Assembly (NCBI GenBank): GCA_029569475.1
Contig: JAKQSZ010000006.1
Span: 1-44,574, forward strand
Direction: 5' to 3'
Source of the DNA: Candidatus Eiseniibacteriota bacterium
Lineage (GTDB): Bacteria; Eisenbacteria; RBG-16-71-46; CAIMUX01
DNA length: 44,574 nt
The first letter of the stretch is position 1, and each line of letters opens with the position of its first letter. The translations under genes and the position numbers were made by a program. Shown here in pieces: positions 8,684-17,316 of the stretch. The notes below the pieces were generated by a model. It did not search any database. It was given only the letters and a program-made list of their open reading frames with translations, and had not been told where the DNA came from.

Positions 8684-10179
8684 GCGTGCTGCGATCACAA
8701 AAGGCACCGGCGCAAAGCGCGGCCTTCGAACTGCACCTCGTCGGGGTCAACCACCTGACGGCGCCGGTCGCGGTTCGAGAGGCTCTCTCCTATAGCGAGC
8801 TGGAGGCGGCCAGGTGGGTCGCGCTGGCCGTGGAGCGAAACGCCGTCGATCTGCCCGGCTACTCGATCCGCGAGGCGGCCGTCCTTTCGACATGCAATCG
8901 CACCGAATGCTATCTCGTGCTCGCTTCCTCCGCGCCGGGAGACGCCCACGGGAGAGGCGGCTCCCGGCTGGAGGCGCGGCTGGCCCGGTTGCTCTGCGGG
9001 ACCCGTCCGGACCTCCAGCAGGAGCATCACGGGGCGTTCTACTTCCGGGAAGGCGAGCCCGCGGCCCGTCACCTTCTGCGCGTGGCCGCCGGTCTCGACT
9101 CGATGGTCCAGGGAGAAGCCCAGATTCTCGGCCAGGTGCACCGGGCGGAGGAGGTCGCCCGCGAGGCGGGCGGCATCGGTCCCATCCTGGACCGGCTCTT
9201 CGCGTCCGCGTTCCGCGCGGGCAAACGTTCGCGCTCGGAGACCGAGATCGGACGCGGGGCTGTTTCGGTCGCTTCCGCCGCGGTGGAGCTGGCGGTGAAG
9301 GTGGTCGGATCGCTCGAGAAGCGCAAGGTCCTGGTGCTGGGCGCCGGCGAGACGGGGCGGTTGGTGGCGCAACACCTGGCGCACGCTTGTCCGGCCGAGC
9401 TCTGGATCGTCAACCGGACGCTCTCCCGGGCCCAAACCCTGGCCGCCGAGGTAGGCGGCACTGCGGCCGGGCTCGACGATCTGGCGCGCGCCATGGAGCA
9501 GACCGACGTGGTGGTCGCGGCCACCCAGGCCGAGTCGCCGCTCGTCACACGCTCGATGGTGCAATCGGTCATGCGCCGCCGCCGGCACTCGACTGTCTTC
9601 ATCGACATCTCGGTTCCCCGCAACATCGAGCAGGCGGTGCATGAACTGGACGGAGCGTTTGTCTACGACATGGACGCTCTCCAGAAGATCGTGCGTGACA
9701 ACACGCTCCGCCGTGAGGCCGAGGTGCCCCGCGTCGAGGCCATCCTCGCCGAGGAGACCGAGCAGTTCCTTCGCTGGTTGAACTCGCTGTCGGCGGGCCC
9801 GGTCATCGCCCTGCTGCGCGATCACTTCGAGGAGATCCGGCGCGAGGAGGTCCAACGGCACGGGCGCGCCCTGGGGCCGAAGGAGATGGAGTCGGTCGAG
9901 CGGATCACCAAGGCGGTGATGAACAAGTTCCTGCACGGCCCGACCATCGAGCTCCGCCGGGGCGAGACCTCGGACCCCCACGCTCTGGACCTGGTGCTCC
10001 GCCTCTTTGGTCTGGATCAAGCCGCCGGAGCGAACCCGGGCGACGTTGCTCGAGCGCCGGGGGACCTTGCTCGAGCGGAAGGCGAGGAAGGCGCGGATCT
10101 TTCTCACACCCAAACCGGGGCGGGAACGCCGGAGCGCCCCTCCGAGGCTCTTTCGAGAAAGGACGCCGAGTCGTCATGA
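8680..10179 (+). CDS. hemA: Glutamyl-tRNA reductase
   Basis: A 499-residue enzyme that reduces glutamyl-tRNA(Glu) to glutamate-1-semialdehyde with NADPH, the first committed step of C5-pathway heme synthesis. The catalytic Cys72 is in STCNRTE. The substrate region GLDSMVQGEAQILGQV is at ~138-153, the NADPH loop VLGAGETGR at ~219-227, and a helical dimerisation domain follows. The last ~45 residues are a Gly/Ala/Glu-rich tail not expected in the family and probably disordered. It overlaps ccsA/hemX (ATGA) upstream and hemC (ATGA) downstream, so translation is likely coupled through the operon. Confidence 0.97.
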   Translation: MSVLRSQKAPAQSAAFELHLVGVNHLTAPVAVREALSYSELEAARWVALAVERNAVDLPGYSIREAAVLSTCNRTECYLVLASSAPGDAHGRGGSRLEARLARLLCGTRPDLQQEHHGAFYFREGEPAARHLLRVAAGLDSMVQGEAQILGQVHRAEEVAREAGGIGPILDRLFASAFRAGKRSRSETEIGRGAVSVASAAVELAVKVVGSLEKRKVLVLGAGETGRLVAQHLAHACPAELWIVNRTLSRAQTLAAEVGGTAAGLDDLARAMEQTDVVVAATQAESPLVTRSMVQSVMRRRRHSTVFIDISVPRNIEQAVHELDGAFVYDMDALQKIVRDNTLRREAEVPRVEAILAEETEQFLRWLNSLSAGPVIALLRDHFEEIRREEVQRHGRALGPKEMESVERITKAVMNKFLHGPTIELRRGETSDPHALDLVLRLFGLDQAAGANPGDVARAPGDLARAEGEEGADLSHTQTGAGTPERPSEALSRKDAESS

Positions 10180-11150
10180 GGTCAAGGACGATCAGGATCG
10201 GTACGCGCGGCAGCCAACTGGCGCTCTGGCAGGCGAGGCATGTGCAGTCGCTCCTCGCCGTTCACCATCCCGGCCGCGAGTTCCCGATCGAGATCATCAA
10301 GACCCAGGGAGACCGCATCCAGGACCGCGCTCTTTACCGGGTCGAGGACAAGGGGTTCTTCACCAAGGAGCTGGAAGACGCCCTGCTGGATGAGCGGATC
10401 GACCTCGCCGTGCACAGCCTGAAGGACCTTCCGACAGAACTGCCCGAGGCGCTGGTGATCGCGGCGATCCCGGCGCGGGAAGATCCCCATGATGTCTGGC
10501 TCGCGCGCGACGGCTCCTCCCTGGCGGACGCGCCCGCGGGAGCGCGGGTGGGAACCTCGAGCCTGCGCCGTCAGGCGCAATTGCGGGCGCTTCGCCCGGA
10601 TCTTGTGCCGGTGGATCTACGAGGGAACGTCCCGACCCGGCTGCAGAAGCTGGAAGAAGGCGTCTACCACGCCATCGTCCTGGCGCGCGCCGGGCTGCAT
10701 CGCCTCGGCCTGCTGCCGCCGCAGGCGCAGGTCCTGCCCTTCGAGCAGATCCTGCCGGCGCCCGGGCAAGGAGCTTTGGGTGTCGAAGTTCGTGCGGTGG
10801 ATGAGAAGACGCGGCAGATCGTGGGAAGTCTGGACGACACGGCGGCGCGTCTGGAAGTCACCGCCGAGCGCGCGCTATTGCATGCGTTGCAGGGCGGCTG
10901 CCTGGTTCCGGTGGGCGCCCATGCCCGCTGGGCGGGCGGTTCGCTCGAGCTTGCGGGAGTCGTCGCCGCCCTCTCGGGGGAGCCGCTCTTACGGTCATCC
11001 GCCACGATGGCCGTCAGCTCCGAGGAGGAAGCTCGCGATCTCGGGGCTCGGGTCGCTTCCGAGTTGATCTCCGCCGGCGCCGGCCCGCTGCTCGATGAGG
11101 TACGCGGTTCCGTGCGGAAGCAAGGGCCGCCTCCGGAGCTTCGACCGTGA
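10176..11150 (+). CDS. hemC: Hydroxymethylbilane synthase (porphobilinogen deaminase)
   Basis: A 324-residue protein that condenses four porphobilinogens into hydroxymethylbilane. Visible motifs are IRIGTRGSQLALWQA (6-20), the catalytic Asp84 in HSLKDLP, RVGTSSLRRQAQLRA (124-138), LRGNVPTRLQKL (148-159), and the dipyrromethane-attachment Cys242 in LQGGCLVPVG. Length and motif spacing are normal. Its ATG overlaps the hemA stop by 4 bases, and its own TGA overlaps the GTG of hemD by 4 bases. Confidence 0.97.
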   Translation: MRSRTIRIGTRGSQLALWQARHVQSLLAVHHPGREFPIEIIKTQGDRIQDRALYRVEDKGFFTKELEDALLDERIDLAVHSLKDLPTELPEALVIAAIPAREDPHDVWLARDGSSLADAPAGARVGTSSLRRQAQLRALRPDLVPVDLRGNVPTRLQKLEEGVYHAIVLARAGLHRLGLLPPQAQVLPFEQILPAPGQGALGVEVRAVDEKTRQIVGSLDDTAARLEVTAERALLHALQGGCLVPVGAHARWAGGSLELAGVVAALSGEPLLRSSATMAVSSEEEARDLGARVASELISAGAGPLLDEVRGSVRKQGPPPELRP

Positions 11151-12229
11151 CCGCGCCTCCCGGTACGCCTGACGGCGACCCCGTTGCAGGCGTCGAGGGC
11201 GCCGGGCAGGTCTCTCGGGCAAACCGCAGGAGGCCGGGCGCGCGGCGTGGTCTCGCCGGAGAGCCGGCGCCGCGTTCCCTGGCGGGGCGCCGGATCCTGA
11301 TCGCGCGGGCCGAGCAGGGATGGGAGGAAGAGGTCAGAGTCTTGCGGGGAATGGGTGCGGAGGTGACGGCGCTGGCCTTGATGAAAGCGGCGCCGGGGGA
11401 TCTTCCGGCGCTGGCCCGGGCCGCGGCCGGCCTGTACAAGTATCGATGGGTCGCCCTGACCAGCGCGCGCGCCGTCGACGCTCTGGTGGAGGCCGTCGCC
11501 CCAGCGGCAGCGGAGCGGGGATTGCGGGGACTGGACACCGGACCGCCCGGCCGCGACCCTGCGGAGCGCCAGGGCCGCGGCGCGGCGGGGGAGGAGCGGC
11601 GGGCCGAGCCGCGCATGGCATCCGGTCCGCGTTGGGCCTGTGTCGGCCCGGCCACGGCCGCGGCGCTCCGGCGCCGGCTGCGCCGGGATGCCGACCTGGT
11701 CCCCGAGCGGTATGATGCCGCCTCGCTGGCGGAGGCGATCGTGCGCGCCGACGCGGCCGGGCACGGATCGATGGAGGATGGCGAGCGAAAACGCGTGCTC
11801 TTCCCCTCGGCGGCGCAGGCCAGGCCGGAGCTACCGCGGATCCTGCAGGACGCGGGATACGAGGTCGACCAGGTCACGGCGTACACCATGCTGCCGTGCC
11901 CGCCTGCCCCGGCGCGGCTCTTCCCGGGGGAGCATGGTCCGGCGGGATCCTGGGATGCCGTCGTCCTCACCAGCGGCCGCGCGGCCCGTGTTCTCCTCGA
12001 GGCGCTCGAGGGGGAGCTTGGCCGGGAAGGCGCGCGGGAATGGATGACACGATGCCGTCCAGCGACGCTGGGGGCCAGCGCGGAGGAAGCGCTGCGGGAG
12101 GCCGGAGTTCAGCCGGCCTATCGCCCGCGCCGGCCGGTCGCGGCGGAGCTGCTCGCGGTCTTGATCGAGGAACTGGATGTGGGTTCGTGCGCCGGCCGGC
12201 CGGCGCACGGCGTCGAGCGAGGGTTCTAG
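11147..12229 (+). CDS. hemD: Uroporphyrinogen-III synthase
   Basis: A 360-residue protein that cyclises hydroxymethylbilane to uroporphyrinogen III. The two-lobed HemD pattern is visible: RRILIARAE (48-56), RWVALTSARAVDAL (100-113), CVGPATAAALR (165-175), VLFPSAAQARPELP (217-230), and SWDAVVLTSGRAARVLLEAL (268-287). HemD is weakly conserved, so the call also rests on its position. The GTG start forms a GTGA overlap with the hemC stop. About 48 N-terminal residues and a Gly/Arg/Pro-rich segment at ~128-160 are extra and probably disordered. Confidence 0.9.
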   Translation: MTAPPGTPDGDPVAGVEGAGQVSRANRRRPGARRGLAGEPAPRSLAGRRILIARAEQGWEEEVRVLRGMGAEVTALALMKAAPGDLPALARAAAGLYKYRWVALTSARAVDALVEAVAPAAAERGLRGLDTGPPGRDPAERQGRGAAGEERRAEPRMASGPRWACVGPATAAALRRRLRRDADLVPERYDAASLAEAIVRADAAGHGSMEDGERKRVLFPSAAQARPELPRILQDAGYEVDQVTAYTMLPCPPAPARLFPGEHGPAGSWDAVVLTSGRAARVLLEALEGELGREGAREWMTRCRPATLGASAEEALREAGVQPAYRPRRPVAAELLAVLIEELDVGSCAGRPAHGVERGF

Positions 12230-12279
12230 GATCGCCAAGGCTCACCAGGCGACGGTTCCACAGAAGAGAGGTGCTGACC

Positions 12280-13260
12280 ATGGGGTATCCAATTGTCCGG
12301 ATGCGGCGTCTGCGGCAGAACGAACTGCTGCGCGGCCTGATCCGGGAACACCAGATCCGGCCAGAGAAGCTCGTGCAACCGCTCTTTGTCTGTCCGGGAG
12401 AGGGCGTGGAGAAGCCGATCGCCAGCATGCCTGGGTGCTCCCAGATGTCGGTCGACCGGCTGGTCGAGGACGTCCGCTCGTTGCGCGACCACGACGTCCG
12501 TTCCGTGATCCTCTTCGGCCTTCCCGAAAAGAAGGACGCGGTGGGCACCTCCGCCGCCGATGAGCAGGGCGTGGTTCCCCGGGCGGTTCGGGCCATCAAG
12601 CAGTCGGTGCCCGACATTCTGGTCTGGTGCGACGTCTGCCTGTGCGAGTACACCGACCATGGCCACTGTGGCGTGCTGGCCGGTGACCGGATCGACAACG
12701 ACGCCACCCTGCAACGTCTGCGGGCCATGGCCCTGGCCTGCGCGCGCGCCGGGGCCGACGTCATCGCCCCGTCGGACATGATGGACGGCCGGATCGGCGC
12801 GATCCGCCGCGGCCTGGATGGGGCCGGCTTCGAGAACAAGATCATCGTCTCCTACGCCGCCAAGTACGCTTCCTCTTTCTACGGGCCCTTTCGGGACGCC
12901 GCCGATTGCGCGCCGCAGGTCGGCGACCGGCGTTCCTACCAGATGGATCCGGCCAACTCCGACGAGGCCCTTCGAGAGGTTGCGCTCGACCTGGAGGAGG
13001 GCGCCGACATGGTGATGGTCAAGCCGGCGCTCAGCTATCTCGACATCATCTACCGGGTCAAGGAGCAGTTCCGTGTGCCCGTCGCGGCCTACAACGTGTC
13101 GGGCGAGTTCGCCATGGTGCGAGCCGCCGGACAACTCGGCTGGCTGGACGCGGAAGGAGCCACCCTGGAGATCCTGCTCTCCATCCATCGTGCCGGGGCC
13201 GACGTGATTCTGACGTATCATGCGCGGGAGGTGGCGCGCTGGCTGAACGGGGGCCGGTGA
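12280..13260 (+). CDS. hemB: Delta-aminolevulinic acid dehydratase (porphobilinogen synthase)
   Basis: A 326-residue enzyme that joins two 5-aminolevulinates into porphobilinogen. The active-site Schiff-base lysines are Lys195 (SYAAKYASSFYGPFRDA) and Lys248 (MVMVKPALSYLDII). A Cys-type zinc site is present: CDVCLCEYTDHGHC, with Cys120, Cys122 and Cys130. This marks a zinc-dependent HemB rather than a magnesium-only one. The ATG at 12280 has GAGAGG upstream. A GTG three codons earlier sits directly against that site and is less likely. It follows hemD by 50 bases, the largest gap in the first half of the operon. Confidence 0.97.
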   Translation: MGYPIVRMRRLRQNELLRGLIREHQIRPEKLVQPLFVCPGEGVEKPIASMPGCSQMSVDRLVEDVRSLRDHDVRSVILFGLPEKKDAVGTSAADEQGVVPRAVRAIKQSVPDILVWCDVCLCEYTDHGHCGVLAGDRIDNDATLQRLRAMALACARAGADVIAPSDMMDGRIGAIRRGLDGAGFENKIIVSYAAKYASSFYGPFRDAADCAPQVGDRRSYQMDPANSDEALREVALDLEEGADMVMVKPALSYLDIIYRVKEQFRVPVAAYNVSGEFAMVRAAGQLGWLDAEGATLEILLSIHRAGADVILTYHAREVARWLNGGR

Positions 13261-13289
13261 GCCTTCACGCCGGTCAACCGGGAGGAAAC

Positions 13290-14627
13290 GTGGCCAACGA
13301 ACAGCAATCGTCTCGGATGAGCGCAGACCGCGCGAGGTATCGAAAGAGCGCCGAGATGTTCGAGAAAGCTCTGGGGCTCATCCCCGGCGGCGTCAACTCT
13401 CCCGTGCGCGCGTTCCGCGCCGTGGGAGGACAGCCCCTCTTCATCGCGTCCGCGAGCGGGTGCCGCCTCACCGATGTCGATGGCCACACCTACATCGACT
13501 ATGTCGGCTCGTGGGGTCCGCTGCTCTTCGGCCATGCCGACCCCGAGATCCTGGACGCCATCCGCTCGACGGTCGTCCGGGGCACCTCCTTCGGCGCCCC
13601 CACCTTTGCCGAGGTGGAGCTTGCCGAACTGATCACGCGGATGGTTCCTTCGATCGACCAGGTCCGCCTCGTCAACTCGGGGACCGAGGCGACCATGAGC
13701 GCGATCCGGCTGGCCCGCGGCGCCACCGGCCGGGCCAAGGTGATCAAGTTCGCCGGTTGCTACCACGGGCATGGCGACTCCTTCCTGATCGAGGCGGGCT
13801 CCGGGGCGGCCACTTTCGGCGTCCCCTCGAGCCCCGGGGTGCCGCCGGGGACCGCGCTGGACACCTTACCCGCGCGCTACAACGACGCCGGCTCGGTCCG
13901 CTCCCTGTTGGAGGCTCACCCGGGAGAGGTGGCGGCCGTCATTGTCGAGCCGGTGGCCGGCAACATGGGATGTGTCCCGCCGTTGCCGGGGTTCCTGGAG
14001 GATCTGCGCGCGCTCTGTGACGAGCACGGCGCGATCCTGATCTTCGACGAGGTCATGACGGGCTTCCGCCTGGCCGCGGGCGGGGCGCAGGAGATGTATG
14101 GGATCCGGCCGGACCTGACCACGCTGGGCAAGATCCTGGGCGGCGGGTTGCCGGTCGGCGCCTACGGAGGCCGCGCCGATCTCATGGGCCGGATCGCCCC
14201 CGCCGGTCCGGTGTATCAAGCCGGTACGCTGAGCGGAAATCCGCTCGCGACCGCCGCGGGCCTGGCCATGTTGCGCCGGATCGAGCGGACAGCGGACCTG
14301 TACCCGCGGCTGGCGGCCTTGACCGGTCGCCTGGCCGATGGGATCGAGAAGATCTGCCGCGAGCTCGACCATCCGCTCGCGCAGGCCCGGGTGGGCTCGT
14401 TCTTCACGCTCTTTTTCGGAAAGGGTCCGATGCGGAACTGGGACGAGATCCGGCACTGTGACACGGCCATGTTCGGGCGTTGGTTCCAGGGAATGCTGCG
14501 GCGCGGCGTCTATCTCGCGCCGTCGCAGTTCGAGACAGGGTTCATGTCCTATGCGCACACCGAGGCGGACATCGATCTCACGCTGGAAGCGGCTCGTGGG
14601 GCGCTGCGGGAGGCGATCCAGGGATGA
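13290..14627 (+). CDS. hemL: Glutamate-1-semialdehyde 2,1-aminomutase
   Basis: A 445-residue PLP enzyme that converts glutamate-1-semialdehyde to 5-aminolevulinate. The signature includes PGGVNSPVRAF (32-42), NSGTEATMSAIRLAR (129-143), CYHGHGDSFL (157-166), the cofactor Asp in IFDEVMTGFR (251-260), and Lys281 in TLGKILGGGLPVGAYGG. I chose the GTG at 13290 because GGAGG lies 5 bases upstream. An ATG at 13317 is in frame but has no comparable ribosome site. The stop forms an ATGA overlap with a 32-codon reading frame leading into hemE. Confidence 0.97.
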   Translation: MANEQQSSRMSADRARYRKSAEMFEKALGLIPGGVNSPVRAFRAVGGQPLFIASASGCRLTDVDGHTYIDYVGSWGPLLFGHADPEILDAIRSTVVRGTSFGAPTFAEVELAELITRMVPSIDQVRLVNSGTEATMSAIRLARGATGRAKVIKFAGCYHGHGDSFLIEAGSGAATFGVPSSPGVPPGTALDTLPARYNDAGSVRSLLEAHPGEVAAVIVEPVAGNMGCVPPLPGFLEDLRALCDEHGAILIFDEVMTGFRLAAGGAQEMYGIRPDLTTLGKILGGGLPVGAYGGRADLMGRIAPAGPVYQAGTLSGNPLATAAGLAMLRRIERTADLYPRLAALTGRLADGIEKICRELDHPLAQARVGSFFTLFFGKGPMRNWDEIRHCDTAMFGRWFQGMLRRGVYLAPSQFETGFMSYAHTEADIDLTLEAARGALREAIQG

Positions 14628-14722
14628 GGGCGCCGATGCATCGGGGGCTGTCCCCATGGAGGCTTTGTGTGGAGAGAAGAGTGAAGCGGATCGCGGTGCC
14701 GCAGGGCCGGGTCCGATCATGA
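14624..14722 (+). CDS. Small bridging reading frame between hemL and hemE (hypothetical)
   Basis: A 32-codon frame starts at the ATG that overlaps the hemL stop (ATGA, 14624-14627) and ends at a TGA that overlaps the hemE ATG (ATGA, 14719-14722). The peptide is basic (MRAPMHRGLSPW...) and resembles nothing I know. The double overlap matches the coupling style of this operon. Ribosomes may use it to pass from hemL to hemE, whose own ribosome site is poor. It may have no product of importance, or be chance. Confidence 0.35.
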   Translation: MRAPMHRGLSPWRLCVERRVKRIAVPQGRVRS

Positions 14723-15894
14723 GGCCGTCACCGGATCGGGCGGCGCTCTTCCTCCGCGCGTGCCGCGGCCACGCCGTCCACCGCGCGCCCGTCTGGATGA
14801 TGCGGCAGGCTGGCCGTTACCTGCCGGAGTACCGGGCCCTGAAGGAGAAGCACGACTTCCTCACGCTCTGCAAGACCCCGGAGCTGGCCGTCGAGGTTAC
14901 CCTTCAGCCCATCCGCCGCCTCCCGGTGGACGCGGCCATTCTCTTCAGCGACATCCTCATACCGGTCGAGCCGATGGGGGTCGGCCTTCGCTTTGATCCC
15001 GGCCCGATCCTGGAACGCGCCATCCGTGACGAGGAGACGATCGCTTCGTTGCGGCCCGTCGATGTCGAGCGGGACTGCGGATTCGTCATGGAGGCGATCC
15101 GCCTCTTGCGGCGCCAGCTCGATCCGTCGGTGGCGCTCATCGGCTTCGCCGGCGCTCCCTTCACGGTCGCGGCCTACCTGGCGGAAGACTGGCGCGAGAA
15201 GGCGGCCAAGGGAACGTTCGGGACCATTGCCCGCATGCTCTTCGAGCGCCCCGATCTCGCCCGCCGTCTGCTCGACCACGTCGCCTCGGTCACCGCGGAT
15301 TATCTCTCCGCCCAGATCCGCGCCGGCGCCCAGGCCGTGCAGATCTTCGACTCCTGGGGCGGCATCCTGGGGCGGGAGCACTTTCGCGACTTCGCGCTCG
15401 CCTATGTCCGGCGTGTGATCCAGGCGCTGCCGAGCGAGCGCGGCCCGGTGATCTACTTCGTCCTCAACGGCGGCCACCTCCTCGACCTCATGGCGGATAG
15501 CGGGGCGGATGTGGTGGGGGTGGACTGGCGGACCTCGCTCTCGATCGCGCGGCAGGTCCTGGCGGGGAGCCCGGTGACGGCACTGCAGGGAAACCTCGAT
15601 CCGCACGCCCTCTTCGCTCCTGCGGCGATGCTGGAGGCGGAGATCCGGCGCGTGCTGCTGGAGGGTATGGCGGGCACGCCGACGATGGGCACGACCGTGG
15701 CGGGCGCGCAGCCGCGAGGGCACGTCTTCAACCTGGGCCATGGCATTCTTCCGGATACCCCGCTGGAAGCGGCGGAGAACCTGGTGCGGATGGCGCACGA
15801 GATTTCCGAGCAGTTGTACGCCGAGGCCGCGCCAGGACCTCTCTCTCCGGAAAGGACACAAACGGCGGGGAACATCCCGAACCAGGCCGAGTAA
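14719..15894 (+). CDS. hemE: Uroporphyrinogen decarboxylase
   Basis: A 391-residue enzyme that removes four carboxyl groups from uroporphyrinogen III to give coproporphyrinogen III. Hallmarks are PVWMMRQAGRYLPEYR (24-39, substrate-binding Arg29 and Arg33), the catalytic Asp78 in LFSDIL, GFAGAPFTVAAYL near 144-156, and IFDSWGGILG (~210-219). The C-terminal HVFNLGHGILPDTP is typical. The last ~25 residues are an untypical tail. The ATG at 14719 begins at the conserved N-terminus but has a poor ribosome site. An in-frame ATG at 14656 would add 21 unconserved residues. Confidence 0.95.
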   Translation: MRPSPDRAALFLRACRGHAVHRAPVWMMRQAGRYLPEYRALKEKHDFLTLCKTPELAVEVTLQPIRRLPVDAAILFSDILIPVEPMGVGLRFDPGPILERAIRDEETIASLRPVDVERDCGFVMEAIRLLRRQLDPSVALIGFAGAPFTVAAYLAEDWREKAAKGTFGTIARMLFERPDLARRLLDHVASVTADYLSAQIRAGAQAVQIFDSWGGILGREHFRDFALAYVRRVIQALPSERGPVIYFVLNGGHLLDLMADSGADVVGVDWRTSLSIARQVLAGSPVTALQGNLDPHALFAPAAMLEAEIRRVLLEGMAGTPTMGTTVAGAQPRGHVFNLGHGILPDTPLEAAENLVRMAHEISEQLYAEAAPGPLSPERTQTAGNIPNQAE

Positions 15895-15907
15895 GGAAAG
15901 CAGGCCG

Positions 15908-17311
15908 ATGGAAGCGCAAGGCACACCGATCACGGTCACCCCCGAGCTCCTGATCAAATACGACCGGCCCGGGCCCAGGTACACCTCGTATCCCACCGCG
16001 GTGGAGTTCTCGGACAGCTACACCGAAGCGGACTACCGGGCCGCCCTGGAAGAGGCCGCTTCGCGCCGTCACGAGCCACTTTCGCTCTACCTGCACCTTC
16101 CCTTCTGCGAGGAACGCTGCACGTTTTGCGGCTGCAACGTCGTCATCACGAGGAAGCGGCCGGTGGCCGCGGAGTACCTCCAGTATCTCCACCGGGAAAT
16201 CCGGGCGGTGGCCGCGCTCCTGGGAGGCCGCCGGAACATTGTGCAGTATCACTGGGGCGGAGGAACCCCGACCTATCACTCCCCCGAGGAGATGCGAGCC
16301 CTGCAAGCGGTGGTGCGCGAGCACTTCGACATTCCGCCGGACGCCGAGATCGCCATCGAGATCGACCCCAAGGTGACGACCCGGGAACAGATCGACACGC
16401 TGAAGGAACTGGGCTTCAACCGGCTCTCCATGGGAGTCCAGGACTTCGCGCCCGAGGTGCAGCGGATCGTCAACCGCAACCAGACGGAGGAGGAGACTCG
16501 CGTCCTCTACGACTACTGCCGTTCGGCCGGGTTCCACTCGATCAACCTGGACCTGATCTACGGCCTTCCCCGCCAGACCGTGCCGGCCTTCGCCAGGACG
16601 CTGGATTCGGTCATCGGACTGCGGCCGGACAGGGTGGCCGTGTATTCCTTCGCCCATGTCCCATGGATCAAGGGAAACCAGAAGGTGATCGACGTCGCCG
16701 ACCTCCCCTCGCCCCAGGCCAAGATGGAGCTTTTCTGCCTGGCGCGCGAGGCGTTCCTGCGCGCCGGTTACCGGGCGGTGGGCATGGACCACTTCGCCTT
16801 GCCGGAGGATGAGCTTTCGCAGGCCATCGAGAACCGCACCCTGCACCGCAATTTCATGGGGTACACCGTCAAGGCAGCCCCCGACGTCGTCGGGCTCGGC
16901 ATCTCGGCGATCGGCGACGTCTCCAACGCCTATGCCCAGAACGTCAAGAAGCTCACGGCCTACTACCGGGCTCTCGACCAGGGGCGGCTGCCGGTCGAGC
17001 GCGGCTACCGGCTCAGCCAGGACGATCTCATCCGCCGCTTTGTGATCACCCAGATCATGTGCAACTTCTACCTGGACAAGCGGGCAGTGAACGATCGCTT
17101 CGGGATCGACTTCGACAGGTACTTCGCGGGAGAGCTCGCGGAGTTGGGCGCGCCCGATGGCCCGGTGGCGCACGGATTCCTGACCCTCGGAGAGCAGGCC
17201 TTGGAACTGACCCCACGGGGGCGCCTCTTCGTCCGCAACATCGCCATGATCTTCGACCGGTACCTGAAGCAGAAGGCCGCGGACAAGCCGGTCTTCTCGC
17301 GCACGGTCTGA
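15908..17311 (+). CDS. hemN: Oxygen-independent coproporphyrinogen III oxidase
   Basis: A 467-residue radical-SAM enzyme that decarboxylates coproporphyrinogen III to protoporphyrinogen IX without oxygen. The cluster motif is PFCEERCTFCGC, with Cys67, Cys71 and Cys74 for the 4Fe-4S cluster and Cys76 as in HemN. HWGGGTPTYHSPEEM (~117-131), the long HemN-specific region PGPRYTSYPTAVEF (21-34), and the GYTVKAAPDVVGLGISAIG segment (~318-336) support true HemN over the HemW type. It starts 13 bases after hemE with AAGGAAAG upstream. Confidence 0.96.
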   Translation: MEAQGTPITVTPELLIKYDRPGPRYTSYPTAVEFSDSYTEADYRAALEEAASRRHEPLSLYLHLPFCEERCTFCGCNVVITRKRPVAAEYLQYLHREIRAVAALLGGRRNIVQYHWGGGTPTYHSPEEMRALQAVVREHFDIPPDAEIAIEIDPKVTTREQIDTLKELGFNRLSMGVQDFAPEVQRIVNRNQTEEETRVLYDYCRSAGFHSINLDLIYGLPRQTVPAFARTLDSVIGLRPDRVAVYSFAHVPWIKGNQKVIDVADLPSPQAKMELFCLAREAFLRAGYRAVGMDHFALPEDELSQAIENRTLHRNFMGYTVKAAPDVVGLGISAIGDVSNAYAQNVKKLTAYYRALDQGRLPVERGYRLSQDDLIRRFVITQIMCNFYLDKRAVNDRFGIDFDRYFAGELAELGAPDGPVAHGFLTLGEQALELTPRGRLFVRNIAMIFDRYLKQKAADKPVFSRTV

Positions 17312-17316
17312 CGCCC

